DNA of 40,435 nt, taken from the NCBI GenBank assembly GCA_903820745.1, contig CAIJIT010000159.1:1-40435 (forward strand), given 5' to 3'. The position numbers were made by a program, and so were the translations under genes. This stretch comes from an uncultured Burkholderiales bacterium. Its GTDB lineage: Bacteria > Pseudomonadota > Gammaproteobacteria > Burkholderiales > Burkholderiaceae_C. Positions 16,511-24,358 of this stretch are shown piece after piece (positions within the stretch are counted from its first letter, which is position 1; each line of letters starts with the position of its first letter). A model generated the notes under the pieces. It saw nothing but the letters and a program-made list of their open reading frames with translations, did not search any database and was not told where the DNA came from.

Positions 16511-18202
16511 GTGATAAATATTCAAAACAAACTGGTTTCAATGCTGTCGTCGCAGTCCAGCGCTGGCGGCTCGGCAACGACGGCGAGCCCGGTGGGCAAT
16601 GCTGCGGCGGCGGCGACTGCCATGGTTGCGAATGATGCTCCGGGGGGCTTCGAAGCCACGCTGGCGCAGCATTTGCCGAGCGATGACGCAGCTGCAAAAT
16701 TGCTTGAAACTGCGCGAAAAGCGGCAAAACGGCAAATGCTTCCGGAGCCTGATGCCGAGCAAGCGGCAATTTTTGCCGCCATGCTGCAGGCGGGGGTGCT
16801 GACTCAGGATGTGCCGGCAGCCATTTCGACAGGCTCGGCTGACGCTGCGCTTGCGACAGCGGCGCTCGCGGCTACTAGTGCTCTTGCTGCTCATGCTGAA
16901 GCTGCTGCCACGACTACAACGGTTGAAGTCGCTGCTACGGCTACGGCGGCTAGCATCATGGCGGTGGCGGCACCTGCTGTTGCTACTAAAACGGCGCCTG
17001 CAAATCCGGTCGCGACCACTGTCGCTGGGGCGAAAACTCCAGCAATTCCAGTTTTCGCCACGACCGTTGATGCTGCTGTCGGAAGTCCGATCACGATTGC
17101 TGCTGAGCCAATCCAGGCTGAAGCTTCCGCCGGGGATGCAGCAGATACAGTTGTAGCTCCGCTGCGGATTGCTGCTGCTTTAGAGTCGGTCGCCGTTGCG
17201 GTGGATTCAAACTTGGCGCTTGCCCAGCAGCGCAATGAGTTGCCGACCAAAGCAGCCAATCAGGCTTCGATGTCCTTGCCGGCAGGAATGACGGCGGTGT
17301 TTGTTGTCAGCGAGACCAAGGTCCCGGGTCAAGTTTCAGCTGAAACTTCTGTTGTGGCCGCTGCGGCCTCGGGATCTTCTGAAGCCAGCCAGATTGCCAA
17401 CCCGGTATCTACATTGCCGGCCGCGCCAGCGGGCAACTCATTGCTTGCCGTTGTTGAGCCCGATACGGCCGCCGATGCAGTTGTTACCTTGCCATTGGCC
17501 GCGCAAACTGGGCGATCTGCCGGACATGCCGAGGTTTCCGCTCAGGTTCAGCGGACTCCAGAAATCGTTGGCGATGGGCAAGCCGCCGTTGTCGTGGCGG
17601 TGCTGGGTGCAAACGCCAAGGATTCGAACCCCGGCAATGCCGATCTGCCGCAACAAGGCCGCAGCGACTCACGGCCTTCCAAAGAAGACGTGGCGCCAGC
17701 AGGCTTGCCGGCGGGGCTGGTTTTGCACCAGCAAGCAGCCGGTAATCAGGCGACTCTGGCCCCGGTGGAGGCCACTTTGCCTGCGCTGAAGGCTGAGGCA
17801 GTAGTCATCAGCAATCCGGATGTGCTGGCTGCCGGCAACGGGGTGCCAGGCCGTTTGCAGATGCAGTTGCAGACCGAAACGATGGGGCCGCTGACGCTGG
17901 ATATGAAAATGGACGGCAATGGCCAGGCCCATCTGGTGGTCCATGCGGCGAGCGAAACCTTGCGTCAATCGCTCGACGGACGGCGCGATCAACTGGTCGA
18001 CACGATGCAGGGTCTTGGTCTGGCGCTGCAGGTCGATGTCGGCAGAGGGGGGCAGCCTTCGTCATCGGAAGGCCGCAATCAGCCTGAAGCGCAAGCAGCA
18101 AGGCCTGATCAGACCGCTCCAACCGCGCTGGCAACTGCAGCCATAACGCTGCCAAGAAGCAAGCCGCCAGTCGGCACAAGTCAACTCAATTTCTACGCCT
18201 GA
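16511..18202 (+). CDS. fliK: Flagellar hook-length control protein FliK
   Basis: 563 residues. FliK is a secreted ruler that stops hook growth and switches export specificity through FlhB. Most of the protein (about 30-430) is low-complexity Ala/Val/Thr/Pro sequence. The conserved Flg_hook domain lies at about 448-515 (LQMQLQTETMGPLTLDM through TMQGLGLALQVDV). The GTG start gives a sensible N-terminus just downstream of the sigma-54 promoter, although no strong Shine-Dalgarno precedes it; an ATG at 16541 is the alternative. The body is long for the family, which often correlates with hook length. The early coding region also holds putative regulatory palindromes. Confidence 0.88.
   Translation: MINIQNKLVSMLSSQSSAGGSATTASPVGNAAAAATAMVANDAPGGFEATLAQHLPSDDAAAKLLETARKAAKRQMLPEPDAEQAAIFAAMLQAGVLTQDVPAAISTGSADAALATAALAATSALAAHAEAAATTTTVEVAATATAASIMAVAAPAVATKTAPANPVATTVAGAKTPAIPVFATTVDAAVGSPITIAAEPIQAEASAGDAADTVVAPLRIAAALESVAVAVDSNLALAQQRNELPTKAANQASMSLPAGMTAVFVVSETKVPGQVSAETSVVAAAASGSSEASQIANPVSTLPAAPAGNSLLAVVEPDTAADAVVTLPLAAQTGRSAGHAEVSAQVQRTPEIVGDGQAAVVVAVLGANAKDSNPGNADLPQQGRSDSRPSKEDVAPAGLPAGLVLHQQAAGNQATLAPVEATLPALKAEAVVISNPDVLAAGNGVPGRLQMQLQTETMGPLTLDMKMDGNGQAHLVVHAASETLRQSLDGRRDQLVDTMQGLGLALQVDVGRGGQPSSSEGRNQPEAQAARPDQTAPTALATAAITLPRSKPPVGTSQLNFYA
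16721..16779. promoter_or_regulatory. Putative FlrC-type binding sites inside fliK
   Basis: Half-sites GCGGCAA (16721), ACGGCAAA (16729) and a perfect palindrome GCGGCAA-TTT-TTGCCGC (16763-16779) fall about 230-290 bases downstream of the expected fliK transcription start. The same heptamer with the same 3-base spacer occurs upstream of the flgB sigma-54 promoter. Enhancers downstream of the start are known for FlrC-type regulators. Assignment to FlrC is inferred. Confidence 0.6.
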
Positions 18203-18231
18203 CGGCAATCATCTCAACATAGAAGGCACCC

Positions 18232-18951
18232 ATGGCAGAAGCAGAAAAGCCCCACGGCGCAGAAGGCGCCAAAGATGCGCATGGCGCAGCAGCCGACGGC
18301 CATGCGGCCGCTCCACCTGCAAAATCGAAAAAGCTCTTGATCATCGGAGGGGTCGTTGTGGCCTTGCTGGCAGGCGGGGGCTTTTACATGAAGAAGGCTG
18401 CTGACAAGAAGCATGCAGAGGAAGAAAGCGAGAAGTCGGTCGAGAACCGCTTGATGAAGCAACTCGAGCACAAGAAAGACAACAAGCCGCCGGTGTTCAT
18501 TGCACTGGATGACTTCCTGGTCAATCTGCCGGGCAAGGGCGGCGAACATTATCTGCAGACCAAGTTGGTGTTGAGGACGGCCGATTCGGCGACCGAGAAA
18601 CGCATTAACGAGTTCCTGCCACTGGTGCGTGACCGAATTCTTGCGGTGCTTTCGGCCCGCACAGTGACGGAACTCGCCACGGTCGAAGGCAAGGAAGCGA
18701 TGGCCAAGGATGTGGCGCTGGTCATCAACGCCATCATCGAACCTCAGCTGACGGCAATTTTCATCCTGCAGCAGGATCCATCGACGGCTGATCTGCGCAA
18801 CCTCGAGCGTTTGCGTGCGATTCCGACCGAGACCGCGGGTGGTGCTTCGTACAGCGCAGTCGCAAAGGAGGCTGCAGCGCAGTTCTGGAAGGTGACTGAA
18901 ATGGATCTTCCAGTGCAGGGTGTGTTGTTCAACAGCCTTGTGATGCAATGA
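18232..18951 (+). CDS. fliL: Flagellar basal-body-associated protein FliL
   Basis: Inner-membrane protein that surrounds and stabilises the stator units. The single membrane helix is at about 35-53 (LLIIGGVVVALLAGGGFYM), preceded by a His/Ala/Gly-rich cytoplasmic segment with four His and followed by a charged coiled linker. The stomatin/SPFH-like periplasmic domain contains FIALDDFLVNLPG, YLQTKLVLR and the terminal VLFNSLVMQ. At 239 residues it is longer than the usual 150-180; the extra length is in the N-terminal linker and in about 45 residues inserted before the final strand. GAAGG precedes the ATG at a good distance. Confidence 0.92.
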   Translation: MAEAEKPHGAEGAKDAHGAAADGHAAAPPAKSKKLLIIGGVVVALLAGGGFYMKKAADKKHAEEESEKSVENRLMKQLEHKKDNKPPVFIALDDFLVNLPGKGGEHYLQTKLVLRTADSATEKRINEFLPLVRDRILAVLSARTVTELATVEGKEAMAKDVALVINAIIEPQLTAIFILQQDPSTADLRNLERLRAIPTETAGGASYSAVAKEAAAQFWKVTEMDLPVQGVLFNSLVMQ

Positions 18952-18973
18952 GTCCAGACCTGAATACCAGCGC

Positions 18974-19990
18974 ATGAGCGAAGCAACTTCTCCTCCAGCG
19001 GCAAAGGACGCCGAGCCTGGTAAATTCATGTTCGACAAGGCTTCGCGTGTCGTCAAGCGGCGCATGCCCACGCTTGAGTTGATCCACGAACGATTTGCCC
19101 GGACGGCCCGTTTGACGCTCTACAACATGGTGCGTCGTCCGGTCGAGTTCGACGTCATGTTGCCCGAGATCAAGCCTTACGAGATGTTCGTGAACAGCTT
19201 TCCCGAGCGCACCAACATCAACTTGGTGAACATCAGGCCTTTGCGCGGTGTGGGTTGCTGGATCATCGACCCGCAAGTGGTTTATATCGTCATCGACAAT
19301 ATGTTCGGTGGTGAAGGCAAATTGCCGCCCAAGGTGACGACCAAGGAATACACGGCGATCGAATTGCGGATCATCCGCCGCCTGGTCGACAGCTTGCTGA
19401 ATGAATACGAGAAGGCCTGGAAGTCTGTGCATGAGATCAAGTTTGATTTCCTGCGTCAGGAAACCAGCTTCCAGTTCGCCCGCATCACCGATGCAGAAGA
19501 AATGGTTCTGCATTGCCGCTTCGTTGTCGACATCAATGGTCGCAAGGGCACGGTCGACCTGTGCATTCCGTTCTGGGTGCTGGAGCCGATCAAATCGCTC
19601 TTGTTCAGCCAGATGCAGGCTTTTCAGGCTGATGACGACACCAGTTGGACTGACAACCTGCGCACGGAAATGCAGTCCGCGCAGGTGCAACTGATTGCAA
19701 CGCTGGCCAAGCGGGCCGGTACGCTCGGCGAGGTGCTCTCATTCAATGTCGGCGACCTGCTGCCGATCGAGGTGCAGGAGCCGCTGACCGTGATGGTTGA
19801 CGGTTTGCCGATGATCAAGGGCGCCTACGGCGTGCGCAACGGCCGTTATGCGGTCAAGATTTCCGAAATCAACCATCCGATCGAATTCAGCAAGCGGCCT
19901 GCCGAACGCGGTCTGCTGAGTCCGCGGTTCCGCGAGCGCGTTGATGCAGCCGCATCGACTGACAACTTTCCAGAACGAGGCACAACTTGA
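18974..19990 (+). CDS. fliM: Flagellar motor switch protein FliM lacking the CheY-binding peptide
   Basis: C-ring protein between FliG and FliN. Homology to FliM starts at about residue 25 (RVVKRRMPTLELIHERFAR) and runs through the middle domain (PLRGVGCWIIDP, DNMFGGEGKLPPKV) to the SpoA domain (VGDLLPIEV, VDGLPMIKGAYG). What is missing is the N-terminal LSQxEIDALL-type peptide that binds phosphorylated CheY. The first 24 residues here are SEATSPPAAKDAEPGKF-like and unrelated. The frame upstream has no start codon before its TGA at 18941, so the peptide is not hidden by a wrong start. The protein has 338 residues. Confidence 0.95.
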   Translation: MSEATSPPAAKDAEPGKFMFDKASRVVKRRMPTLELIHERFARTARLTLYNMVRRPVEFDVMLPEIKPYEMFVNSFPERTNINLVNIRPLRGVGCWIIDPQVVYIVIDNMFGGEGKLPPKVTTKEYTAIELRIIRRLVDSLLNEYEKAWKSVHEIKFDFLRQETSFQFARITDAEEMVLHCRFVVDINGRKGTVDLCIPFWVLEPIKSLLFSQMQAFQADDDTSWTDNLRTEMQSAQVQLIATLAKRAGTLGEVLSFNVGDLLPIEVQEPLTVMVDGLPMIKGAYGVRNGRYAVKISEINHPIEFSKRPAERGLLSPRFRERVDAAASTDNFPERGTT

Positions 19991-20370
19991 ATACAGAGAC
20001 CACCCCAACGCCCAACCCCGCTGAGCCTTTGGGCGGTGGCGATTGGCGTCAACAGATCAAGCCCGCCACTTATTCCTTGCTCGACGACACGCCGGCAGGC
20101 GGCAGTGCCAACGACATCGAACTGGTGATGGATGTGCCAGTGCAGATCGCGGTGGAACTCGGCCGCGCGAAGATGCAGATCCGCCATCTGGTGGCACTGA
20201 CGTACGGCTCGGTGATCGAATTGGACGTGCAGGCCGGCGATCCGCTTGACGTGGTCGTCAATGGCACGCTGGTGGCGCAGGGCGAAGTGGTGATCGTCAA
20301 TGACCGCTATGCCATTCGCCTGACCGACATCGTCACGCCTGCCGAGCGGCTGCGCAAGCTCAACCGTTGA
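19987..20370 (+). CDS. fliN: Flagellar motor switch protein FliN
   Basis: 127 residues with a single SpoA domain at about 44-122 (DVPVQIAVELGRAKMQIRHL, GSVIELDVQAGDPLDVVVNG, VIVNDRYAIRLTDIV). FliN forms the base of the C ring and docks FliH. The likely start is TTG at 19987, overlapping the fliM stop (TTGA), with GAGG six bases upstream. The next ATG would remove the N-terminal third. The N-terminal 43 residues are Pro/Gly-rich and carry no CheY-binding EIDALL motif either. Confidence 0.95.
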   Translation: MNTETTPTPNPAEPLGGGDWRQQIKPATYSLLDDTPAGGSANDIELVMDVPVQIAVELGRAKMQIRHLVALTYGSVIELDVQAGDPLDVVVNGTLVAQGEVVIVNDRYAIRLTDIVTPAERLRKLNR

Positions 20371-20681
20371 TTGATATGGTTGGAACCTCGCTGTCTTTGC
20401 TGATGCTGGTCGTCTTGCTGCTGGTTGCAGGCACGCTGGCATGGCGGCGGCGTGGCGGCATGTCTGCGGGCAAGTCCAACAGCCGCTTGAAGACCTTGGC
20501 CATCACGCCGATCGGGCCCCGTGACCGATTGCTTTTGATTGAATGCGACAGCCAGCGCTTCTTGCTTGCGCAAGGCCCAACCGGGCTGACTCTGATCGAT
20601 CGCGTGGTCGATGTCGATGCCGACAGCAGTTACCAGGCAGTCGCGCGGTCCGCCGCATCGATCCCCGCGGATTCCAACTGA
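20367..20681 (+). CDS. fliO: Flagellar biosynthesis protein FliO
   Basis: 104 residues with one N-terminal membrane helix (SLSLLMLVVLLLVAGTLAW), a short basic stretch and a small cytoplasmic domain (LKTLAITPIGPRDRLLLIECDSQRFLL), which is the FliO/MopB pattern. FliO helps assemble FliP in the export gate. The start is either TTG at 20367, overlapping the fliN stop, or ATG at 20376. The stop overlaps the fliP ATG (ATGA is shared). Confidence 0.9.
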   Translation: MIDMVGTSLSLLMLVVLLLVAGTLAWRRRGGMSAGKSNSRLKTLAITPIGPRDRLLLIECDSQRFLLAQGPTGLTLIDRVVDVDADSSYQAVARSAASIPADSN

Positions 20682-21421
20682 TGCGCGCTGTTCATCTCTG
20701 GTGGGTAGTCGCCGGACTTCTGTGCTGTGGTGCGGTCGGTGCGCAGGAAATGCCGCTGTTTTCTTCAACCCCAGGTTTGAGCGGCAGCACCAACTATGGC
20801 GTGCCGGTGCAAAGTCTGCTGTTGCTGACGGCAGCGAGTTTCATACCCTCCGCGTTGATGCTGATGACGAGTTTCACCCGCATCCTGATTGTCTTTTCTT
20901 TGTTGCGGCAGGCCTTGGGTCTGCAGTCGATGCCGCCGAATGCGGTGCTGGTGGCCTTGTCCTTGTTCATGACCTTGTTCATCATGAATCCGGTGCTGGA
21001 AAAGATCCAGGTTGAAGCCTGGCAGCCCTATCAAGCCAAGAAGATCGGTTTCGAGGAAGCGCTGGAAAAAGGCAGTCGTCCGCTCAAGACCTTCATGCTG
21101 CAGCATACGCGCGAGTCGGATCTGGCAATGTTTTCCCGGATGGCCCGTGTCGACCTGACTGACCGCGAATCGGCCCCGCTGCGTGTGGTGGTACCGGCCT
21201 TTGCGATCTCGGAAATTCGCACAGGGTTTCTGATCGGATTCGTCATTTTCCTGCCCTTTGTGGTGGTCGACATCGCCGTGGCGAGCATCCTGACTTCGGT
21301 CGGTATGGTGATGGTCTCGCCGGTGATGTTCTCGCTGCCGTTGAAGCTGATCATCTTTACGCTTGCCGATGGATGGAGCTTGATTGCAGCTTCGCTCGTC
21401 GAGAGCTTTTTGACCCGTTGA
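20681..21421 (+). CDS. fliP: Flagellar export-gate protein FliP
   Basis: 246 residues from the ATG at 20681, which overlaps the fliO stop. The open frame extends further upstream, but that part overlaps fliO. A cleavable signal peptide is visible (residues 1-22, ending GAVGAQ), as in other FliP proteins. Conserved segments include SFTRILIVFSLLRQALGLQSMPPN, ESDLAMFSRMAR, PAFAISEIRTGFLIGFVIFLPF and SPVMFSLPLKLIIFTLADGW. FliP with FliQ and FliR forms the helical core of the export gate in the MS ring. Confidence 0.96.
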   Translation: MRAVHLWWVVAGLLCCGAVGAQEMPLFSSTPGLSGSTNYGVPVQSLLLLTAASFIPSALMLMTSFTRILIVFSLLRQALGLQSMPPNAVLVALSLFMTLFIMNPVLEKIQVEAWQPYQAKKIGFEEALEKGSRPLKTFMLQHTRESDLAMFSRMARVDLTDRESAPLRVVVPAFAISEIRTGFLIGFVIFLPFVVVDIAVASILTSVGMVMVSPVMFSLPLKLIIFTLADGWSLIAASLVESFLTR

Positions 21422-21425
21422 GCCG

Positions 21426-21695
21426 ATGGATTCAAGTCTCGTCATCGAATTGGTCCTGATGGCATTGCGAATGGCCGTCGTACTGGCGGGCCCGACGCTG
21501 CTGACCGTGCTGGTGGTCGGCATTGTGCTGGGCGCCATCCAGTCGGCCACGCAGATCAACGAGCCGTCAATGGTGTTCGTCCCCAAGATGCTCGCTGTCA
21601 TGTTCGTGATTGGGATCACCGGACCGGCGACTCTGGGCATATTCGTCGACTATGTGCGCGAGATGATTACGCGTATCCCGGTGATTGCGGGCTGA
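21426..21695 (+). CDS. fliQ: Flagellar export-gate protein FliQ
   Basis: 89 residues with two membrane helices separated by the conserved cytoplasmic turn around QSATQINEPSMVFVPK. Family size is normal. It starts 4 bases after fliP and ends 5 bases before fliR. FliQ packs around the FliP-FliR core of the type III export gate. Confidence 0.95.
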   Translation: MDSSLVIELVLMALRMAVVLAGPTLLTVLVVGIVLGAIQSATQINEPSMVFVPKMLAVMFVIGITGPATLGIFVDYVREMITRIPVIAG

Positions 21696-21700
21696 ACGTC

Positions 21701-22513
21701 ATGAACTTTGACCTGCGCCTGATCGAGGTTTTCGGCACTGCTGCCGCTCTGGTGTCAGTGCGATTTCTCGGGCTGTTCCTGACCCTGCCGATGCTGTCGT
21801 TTCGCTCATTTCCGATCTCGCTGCGCATCGCGCCGGTCTTGCTTTTGACATTTTCTGTGGCTCCTACAGCCTTGCCATCGCTGGAACAATTGAAGCAGAT
21901 CGGCATGTTGACCGTGGGCAGTGAATTGGCAATCGGGGTGGTCTGCGGGCTCTCCTTGCGCCTGGCCATGCTGGCTGTTGATTTTCTTGCCGAATCCTTG
22001 TCGATGCACGCAGGTTTCAGCTTTGCCACTGCGATCGCCCCGGAGGCTGCCCTGCCTTCGACAGCAATGGGAGAAATCCTCGGCATGTCATTGCTGGCCG
22101 CTTTTTTCATTGGCGACGTGCATCTGTTGTTCATCGAACGGATTGCCGGCAGCTTTGCGGCTGTCCCGTTCGGAGCCTGGCCTTCCGGCTGGGATCTGCA
22201 GAGTTTGCTTGGCTTGATCAGTGGAGCATTTTCAATCGGACTGGTGATGTCCTGCGGGAGCTTTGCGCTTTATCTGTTCACCAATTTCATGCTCGGCGTG
22301 ATCACTCGCATTTCTCCACAGCTGAACCTGATGTCCGTCGGATTTTCGATCAGTGCACCGCTGGCTCTGGTGGTGCTGGGTCTGGTTGCCTTGCAGTTGC
22401 CGACTTTGTCCAATTTGATCACCCAGGCGGCGCTTCAGTTCGTTGACCGGGGCTTCAGCGCCGGACAACCCGCTGGCCGCTTGAGGCTGCCGACGGCTCC
22501 GACGGCACCTTGA
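21701..22513 (+). CDS. fliR: Flagellar export-gate protein FliR
   Basis: 270 residues with about six hydrophobic segments. Recognisable FliR stretches are RFLGLFLTLPMLSFRSFPISLRIAPVLLLT, ELAIGVVCGLSLRLAMLAVDFLAESLSMHAGFSFA and QLNLMSVGFSISAPLALVVLGL. It completes the P5Q4R1 export gate. flhB, which often follows fliR, is not here but 17 kb away at the right end. Instead three non-standard genes follow, starting 28 bases downstream. Confidence 0.95.
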   Translation: MNFDLRLIEVFGTAAALVSVRFLGLFLTLPMLSFRSFPISLRIAPVLLLTFSVAPTALPSLEQLKQIGMLTVGSELAIGVVCGLSLRLAMLAVDFLAESLSMHAGFSFATAIAPEAALPSTAMGEILGMSLLAAFFIGDVHLLFIERIAGSFAAVPFGAWPSGWDLQSLLGLISGAFSIGLVMSCGSFALYLFTNFMLGVITRISPQLNLMSVGFSISAPLALVVLGLVALQLPTLSNLITQAALQFVDRGFSAGQPAGRLRLPTAPTAP

Positions 22514-22541
22514 GTCGACCTCAGAACAAATAGCTTCAACC

Positions 22542-23240
22542 ATGCGTAACCTGATCCTTTGTCTCTTGTTCTTCTTCTGCGGGCCAGGCTTTGCAGAAAT
22601 TGATGATGTTCTTCGACCGACCGTACCCGCAGCGATGCCAAAAACACAACTGGATGTTTGGCAACAAACATTGCAGGATTGCGAGGCGCCGGTCAACGGT
22701 TTGGCACCCCTGGTCGAGCAATTGCGGATTGGTGAACCACAGACCTGCGAGCGCGCACTGGATCTGGGGCGCCAACTGCAATGTGTCGTGACGCGACTGC
22801 CGGCATCACCCAAGGCGCGCGAACGCTTCAGCGATCTCGGCTTGCTTACATTTCAGGGTTGTTTGCATCCACTGGCCGCTGGTCTGGTCTCGGGCCAGCT
22901 GGGCAACCCCCGCGAAATGGCGCTGGAATTGCGTCAATGTGTGATGCAACTTGACAATTCAGCTGTCGGCCCGGTGGCGCCGCAACCCTGGTGGCGAAGG
23001 TTCTTCCCAGCCAAGGCGGTGCCGTTGCCGCTCGCTTCAGCGACGCCATCGCATTTGCCCCTGCCCAATTCGCCGTCCTGGCCCAGTTGCTCGGACGTCA
23101 ATAGCTTGAAGGCAGTGTCCGCTCCGGCGGCACCCGGACAGGGCGCAATCACAGCGCCTGCTGCCCCCACCGTCCCCGATGCTGCATTGCAGCGACTTCG
23201 ATTGAAAACCCCAGCCACAGGAGTGACGCATGATGCGTGA
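22542..23240 (+). CDS. Exported Cys-containing protein of unknown function
   Basis: 232 residues, no family recognised. Residues 1-18 form a signal peptide (hydrophobic LILCLLFFFCGPGFA, cleavage after GFA). The mature part up to about 140 is helical with five regularly placed cysteines (in QDCEAP, QTCERAL, LQCVVT, QGCLHP, RQCVMQL), which suggests disulfides and a periplasmic location. The rest is a Pro/Ala/Ser-rich tail. It follows fliR by 28 bases and overlaps the carbonic anhydrase gene by 11 bases, so the two are translationally linked. A joint periplasmic role is an inference. A clear Shine-Dalgarno is lacking. Confidence 0.7.
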   Translation: MRNLILCLLFFFCGPGFAEIDDVLRPTVPAAMPKTQLDVWQQTLQDCEAPVNGLAPLVEQLRIGEPQTCERALDLGRQLQCVVTRLPASPKARERFSDLGLLTFQGCLHPLAAGLVSGQLGNPREMALELRQCVMQLDNSAVGPVAPQPWWRRFFPAKAVPLPLASATPSHLPLPNSPSWPSCSDVNSLKAVSAPAAPGQGAITAPAAPTVPDAALQRLRLKTPATGVTHDA

Positions 23241-24303
23241 ACATAAATTGACCCCCTTGATCTCTGCCATCGTCCTTGGCAGCGCCTTGCTGTTCATGTC
23301 TACTGCGGGCGCCAATGAGCCGGCAGCGGAAGCCAAGCCTTCGTCGATCAAGCCTGGGGTTGCGCCAGAAGCCGGTTCGATGTCGCCGCTGAAGGCCAAA
23401 CTCGCTGAAGGCAAGGACGCCAAGGCCGATGCGCACGGCAAACCGGCTGAAAAGACCAGGCCCAATACCGATGAAGCCTTGAGAAAATTGCTGGCGGAAC
23501 GCGTTGCGGGATCGGGAGAGGTCATTCTGACGACTTCTGATCAAAAGCCTGCTGCAGCCGCTGCAACCGCCGCCGCGCCGCGCAAGCGTGTAGTAGCCGT
23601 TGAACAAAAGGAAGCGGCTGAGCATGTGGCCCATTGGTCCTACTCGGGTGCTGGCGGCCCGGAGAATTGGGGCAAGCTCAGCCCTGAAAACAACAAATGT
23701 TCGACCGGCACTCGCCAGAGTCCGATCGACATCCGTGACGGCGTCAAGGTGGAACTCGCGCCGGTCAAGTTCGACTATCAGCCGGGCGGTTACCGGGTTC
23801 TCGACAACGGTCACACCATCCAGGTCAACGTCGCACCTGGCAGCACGATCGAAGTTTTGGGGAGCAGGTACGAATTGGTCCAGTTCCATTTCCACAAGCC
23901 TGCCGAAGAGCGCGTCAATGGGCGCGCCTTCGACATGGTGGTTCACCTCGTACACAAGGACATCGATGGCCGCTTGGCCGTGGTGGCCGTGTTGCTGAAC
24001 CGTGGCGGCGCTGCCCAGTCGGTGATTCAGGCCGTGTGGAACAACCTGCCATTGGAGCGTAGTGAAGATGTCGCAGTGACGGCGCCGATCGACGTCACCA
24101 ATCTGCTGCCCGAAGACCGACGCTACTTCACTTATATGGGTTCCTTGACCACGCCGCCCTGCAGCGAAGGGGTGCTGTGGATGGTGATGAAGACGCCGGT
24201 GCAGATTTCTGCCGAACAGATCGCCATCTTCTCGCACCTGTATCCGATGAATGCGCGTCCCACGCAGCCCGCTTCGGCCCGCTTGATCAAGGAATCGAAC
24301 TGA
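23230..24303 (+). CDS. Periplasmic alpha-class carbonic anhydrase with long N-terminal linker
   Basis: Interconverts CO2 and bicarbonate. A signal peptide (1-28, ending TAGA) is followed by about 105 residues of Ala/Lys/Pro-rich linker containing one helix-like patch (TDEALRKLLAERVAG). The alpha-CA domain runs from HWSY at 135. Zinc ligands H220, H222 (FHFHKPAEE) and H239 are present, with proton-shuttle H195 (DNGH), gate residue T307 (LTTPPCSEG) and a C157/C311 pair for the usual disulfide, so the enzyme should be active. Bacterial alpha-CAs normally have 220-250 residues; this one has 357. Its place between fliR and flgB is unusual and suggests a link to motor energetics, pH or CO2 sensing, which is speculative. 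Confidence 0.93.
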   Translation: MMREHKLTPLISAIVLGSALLFMSTAGANEPAAEAKPSSIKPGVAPEAGSMSPLKAKLAEGKDAKADAHGKPAEKTRPNTDEALRKLLAERVAGSGEVILTTSDQKPAAAAATAAAPRKRVVAVEQKEAAEHVAHWSYSGAGGPENWGKLSPENNKCSTGTRQSPIDIRDGVKVELAPVKFDYQPGGYRVLDNGHTIQVNVAPGSTIEVLGSRYELVQFHFHKPAEERVNGRAFDMVVHLVHKDIDGRLAVVAVLLNRGGAAQSVIQAVWNNLPLERSEDVAVTAPIDVTNLLPEDRRYFTYMGSLTTPPCSEGVLWMVMKTPVQISAEQIAIFSHLYPMNARPTQPASARLIKESN

Positions 24304-24358
24304 TTCCAGCGGTCAACCAGAGAGCTCACTCTGCTGACCTATACGAGGTTTTGCTGAA

